Shown piece after piece: positions 62,552 to 64,000 of a stretch of DNA of 64,000 nucleotides. The stretch spans positions 124,001 through 188,000 of the forward strand of contig NZ_VORA01000003.1 in assembly GCF_008477545.1 (NCBI RefSeq), in the 5' to 3' direction. Positions within the stretch are counted from its first letter, which is position 1, and every line of letters begins with the position of its first letter. Position numbers and translations under genes: made by a program. Below the pieces are notes generated by a model that saw only the letters and a program-made list of their open reading frames with translations, was not told the DNA's origin and did no database searches. This DNA comes from Roseibium aestuarii (GTDB lineage: Bacteria; Pseudomonadota; Alphaproteobacteria; Rhizobiales; Stappiaceae).

Positions 62552-64000
62552 TTCTTCTTCCCCCGTCCCAGGCCGGGAAGGCCACCGAGACCGCCGGGAA
62601 GCTTCGGACCACCGAGCCCCGGAAGACCGGGCAGACCGCCAGGCATTCCTCCGCCGAGGCCCCCTCCGAGCCCCCCAAGACCACCGGGCAGGCCCTTGGG
62701 CAACTCGCCGCCGCCGGGCAGCTTGCCCGACTTGACCATCTCTTCAAGCTGCTTGGGATCGACGTCCGGCATGCCCATGCCGCCGGTCAGACCACCCATG
62801 AGCTTGCCGAGCATGCCCTTCTTCTTGCCCATCATCTTCATCATGTCCGCCATCTGGCGGTGCATCTTCAGAAGCTTGTTCACTTCGGCCACATCCACGC
62901 CGGAGCCGGCGGCGATGCGCTTCTTGCGGCTCGCCTTCAGGATGTCCGGCTTGGAGCGTTCCTGCTTGGTCATGGACGAGATGATGGCGACCTGACGCTT
63001 GAACACCTTGTCGTCGATGTTCGCGGCCTCGATCTGCTTCTTCATCTTGCCGACGCCCGGGAGCATGCCCATCATGCCGGACATGCCGCCCATCTTTTCC
63101 ATCTGGCGCAGCTGCTCGGCCAGATCGTCCAGGTCGAAGTGACCCTTCTGCATGCGGGCGGCCATCTTGGCCGCCTTTTCCGCATCGATGGCTTCCGCGG
63201 CCTTTTCGACCAGCGAGACGATATCGCCCATGCCAAGAATGCGGTCGGCGATGCGCTTAGGATAGAAATCTTCCAGCGCGTCGGACTTTTCGCCCGTCCC
63301 GATCAGCTTTACCGGCTTGCCGGTCACGGCCTGCATGGAGAGCGCCGCGCCACCGCGTCCGTCGCCGTCCATACGGGTCAGGGCAATCCCGGTGATGCCG
63401 ACACGCTCATCGAAGCTCTGGGCCAGATTGACCGCGTCCTGACCGGTCAGCGCATCGGCCACCAGCAGGATTTCATGCGGATTGGCGGCGGCCTTGACCT
63501 CGGCCATTTCCACCATCAGCGGCTCGTCGATGTGGATGCGGCCGGCGGTATCCAGCATCACCACGTCATAACCGCCGAGCCGTGCGGCCGTCATGGCGCG
63601 CTTGGCGATCTCGACCGGGCCCTGGCCCTCGATGATCGGCAGGGTGTCGACGCCGTTCTGCTCGCCGAGAACCTTCAGCTGCTCCTGAGCCGCCGGACGG
63701 CGGGTATCGAGCGAGGCCATCAGGACCTTGCGCTTGTCGCGCTGGGTCAGGCGACGGGCGATCTTGGACGTGGTCGTCGTCTTGCCCGAGCCCTGAAGAC
63801 CGACCATCATGATGGCAACCGGGGCAGGGGCATTTAGGTCGATCCCGCCACCCACGCTGTCACCGCCGAGCATCTCGACGAGCTGGTCGTGAACGATCTT
63901 CACCACCATCTGGCCCGGAGTGATCGACTTGACCACCTCCGCGCCGACGGCGCGATTGCGGACCTTGTCCGTGAACGAGCGAACGACCGGCAGGGCAACG
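62548..64000 (-). CDS. ffh: Signal recognition particle protein Ffh (5' end outside window)
   Basis: The visible 484-residue C-terminal part of the SRP GTPase. P-loop GLQGSGKTTT, the DTRRPAAQEQLKVLGEQ segment, Walker B LDTAGR, TRMDGDGRGG (a TR variant of TKMDGD at the base-recognition motif), then the Met-rich M domain for signal-sequence and 4.5S RNA binding (HRQMADMMKMMGKKKGMLG), and a glycine/proline-rich tail. The frame continues without a start to the right edge (VALPVVRSFTDKVRNRAVGAE), so the N-terminal N domain is outside the window. Confidence 0.95.
   Translation of the reverse strand, partial: VALPVVRSFTDKVRNRAVGAEVVKSITPGQMVVKIVHDQLVEMLGGDSVGGGIDLNAPAPVAIMMVGLQGSGKTTTTSKIARRLTQRDKRKVLMASLDTRRPAAQEQLKVLGEQNGVDTLPIIEGQGPVEIAKRAMTAARLGGYDVVMLDTAGRIHIDEPLMVEMAEVKAAANPHEILLVADALTGQDAVNLAQSFDERVGITGIALTRMDGDGRGGAALSMQAVTGKPVKLIGTGEKSDALEDFYPKRIADRILGMGDIVSLVEKAAEAIDAEKAAKMAARMQKGHFDLDDLAEQLRQMEKMGGMSGMMGMLPGVGKMKKQIEAANIDDKVFKRQVAIISSMTKQERSKPDILKASRKKRIAAGSGVDVAEVNKLLKMHRQMADMMKMMGKKKGMLGKLMGGLTGGMGMPDVDPKQLEEMVKSGKLPGGGELPKGLPGGLGGLGGGLGGGMPGGLPGLPGLGGPKLPGGLGGLPGLGRGKKK

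Overview
The window is a high-GC, gene-dense chromosomal segment from an alphaproteobacterium, most likely order Hyphomicrobiales. The assignment is inferred from gene content and order: hisC-tyrC next to metX-metW, ftsE-ftsX beside a zinc-ribbon/hpt/cpdR run, cobalamin adenosyltransferase next to etfBA and a 3-hydroxybutyryl-CoA dehydrogenase, and ffh-chorismate mutase-rpsP-rimM-trmD-rplS-leuC. A CtrA-type box (22533-22547) and an Irr/ICE-type box (8709-8725) fit the same group. The closest genus is not decided by the sequence alone; something Stappia/Pannonibacter-like is a guess. No rRNA, tRNA, CRISPR array, prophage or insertion sequence was recognised.

Layout. 1-5004: 3' end of ispA, a palindromic intergenic repeat, tyrC-hisC (aromatic/histidine synthesis) on minus, and metX-metW (methionine) on plus. 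5008-8548: a methyltransferase, gloB, a cupin, a class-I glutamine amidotransferase and a TerB-like protein. 9007-14275: a probable iron-uptake operon (imelysin, di-haem DUF1111 protein, divergent second imelysin, DUF1513 propeller) with an upstream Irr-type operator and a strong terminator. 14350-17128: DUF1737, CoA-ester lyase, EamA exporter, GNAT. 17174-24559: envelope and cell-cycle block (DUF2125, ChaC, plsC, ydcF, ftsX, ftsE, zinc-ribbon protein, hpt, cpdR). 24727-32921: GGDEF-EAL protein, TIGR02302-like protein, lysA, small lipoprotein, argH, tlpA. 32925-33855: three very small minus-strand genes, one YjfB-like, sharing a C-terminal motif. 34021-37907: hbdA, etfA, etfB, adenosyltransferase, twin-TM protein. 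38119-45154: DUF892 protein, SDR, UbiH-type hydroxylase, tesB, His-rich CobW-type GTPase, a small protein and a DacA-type carboxypeptidase.

45551-52620 is a complete urease operon (ureD-A-B-C-E-F-G) interrupted by extra genes: a tiny His-containing membrane protein, a GIY-YIG endonuclease followed by a pair of inverted palindromic repeats, an LprI-like secreted protein and a glutathione S-transferase. acs follows. 54854-64000: a TadG-like VWA protein, an HNH endonuclease, leuC, rplS, trmD, a VanZ-like gene lying antisense between trmD and rimM, then rimM, rpsP, chorismate mutase and the 3' part of ffh.

The points most worth following up are the GIY-YIG/repeat module inside the urease operon, the family of tiny proteins ending in a DI(S/T)(A/V) tail, the putative nickel-related microprotein in the urease operon, and the CtrA and Irr operators.
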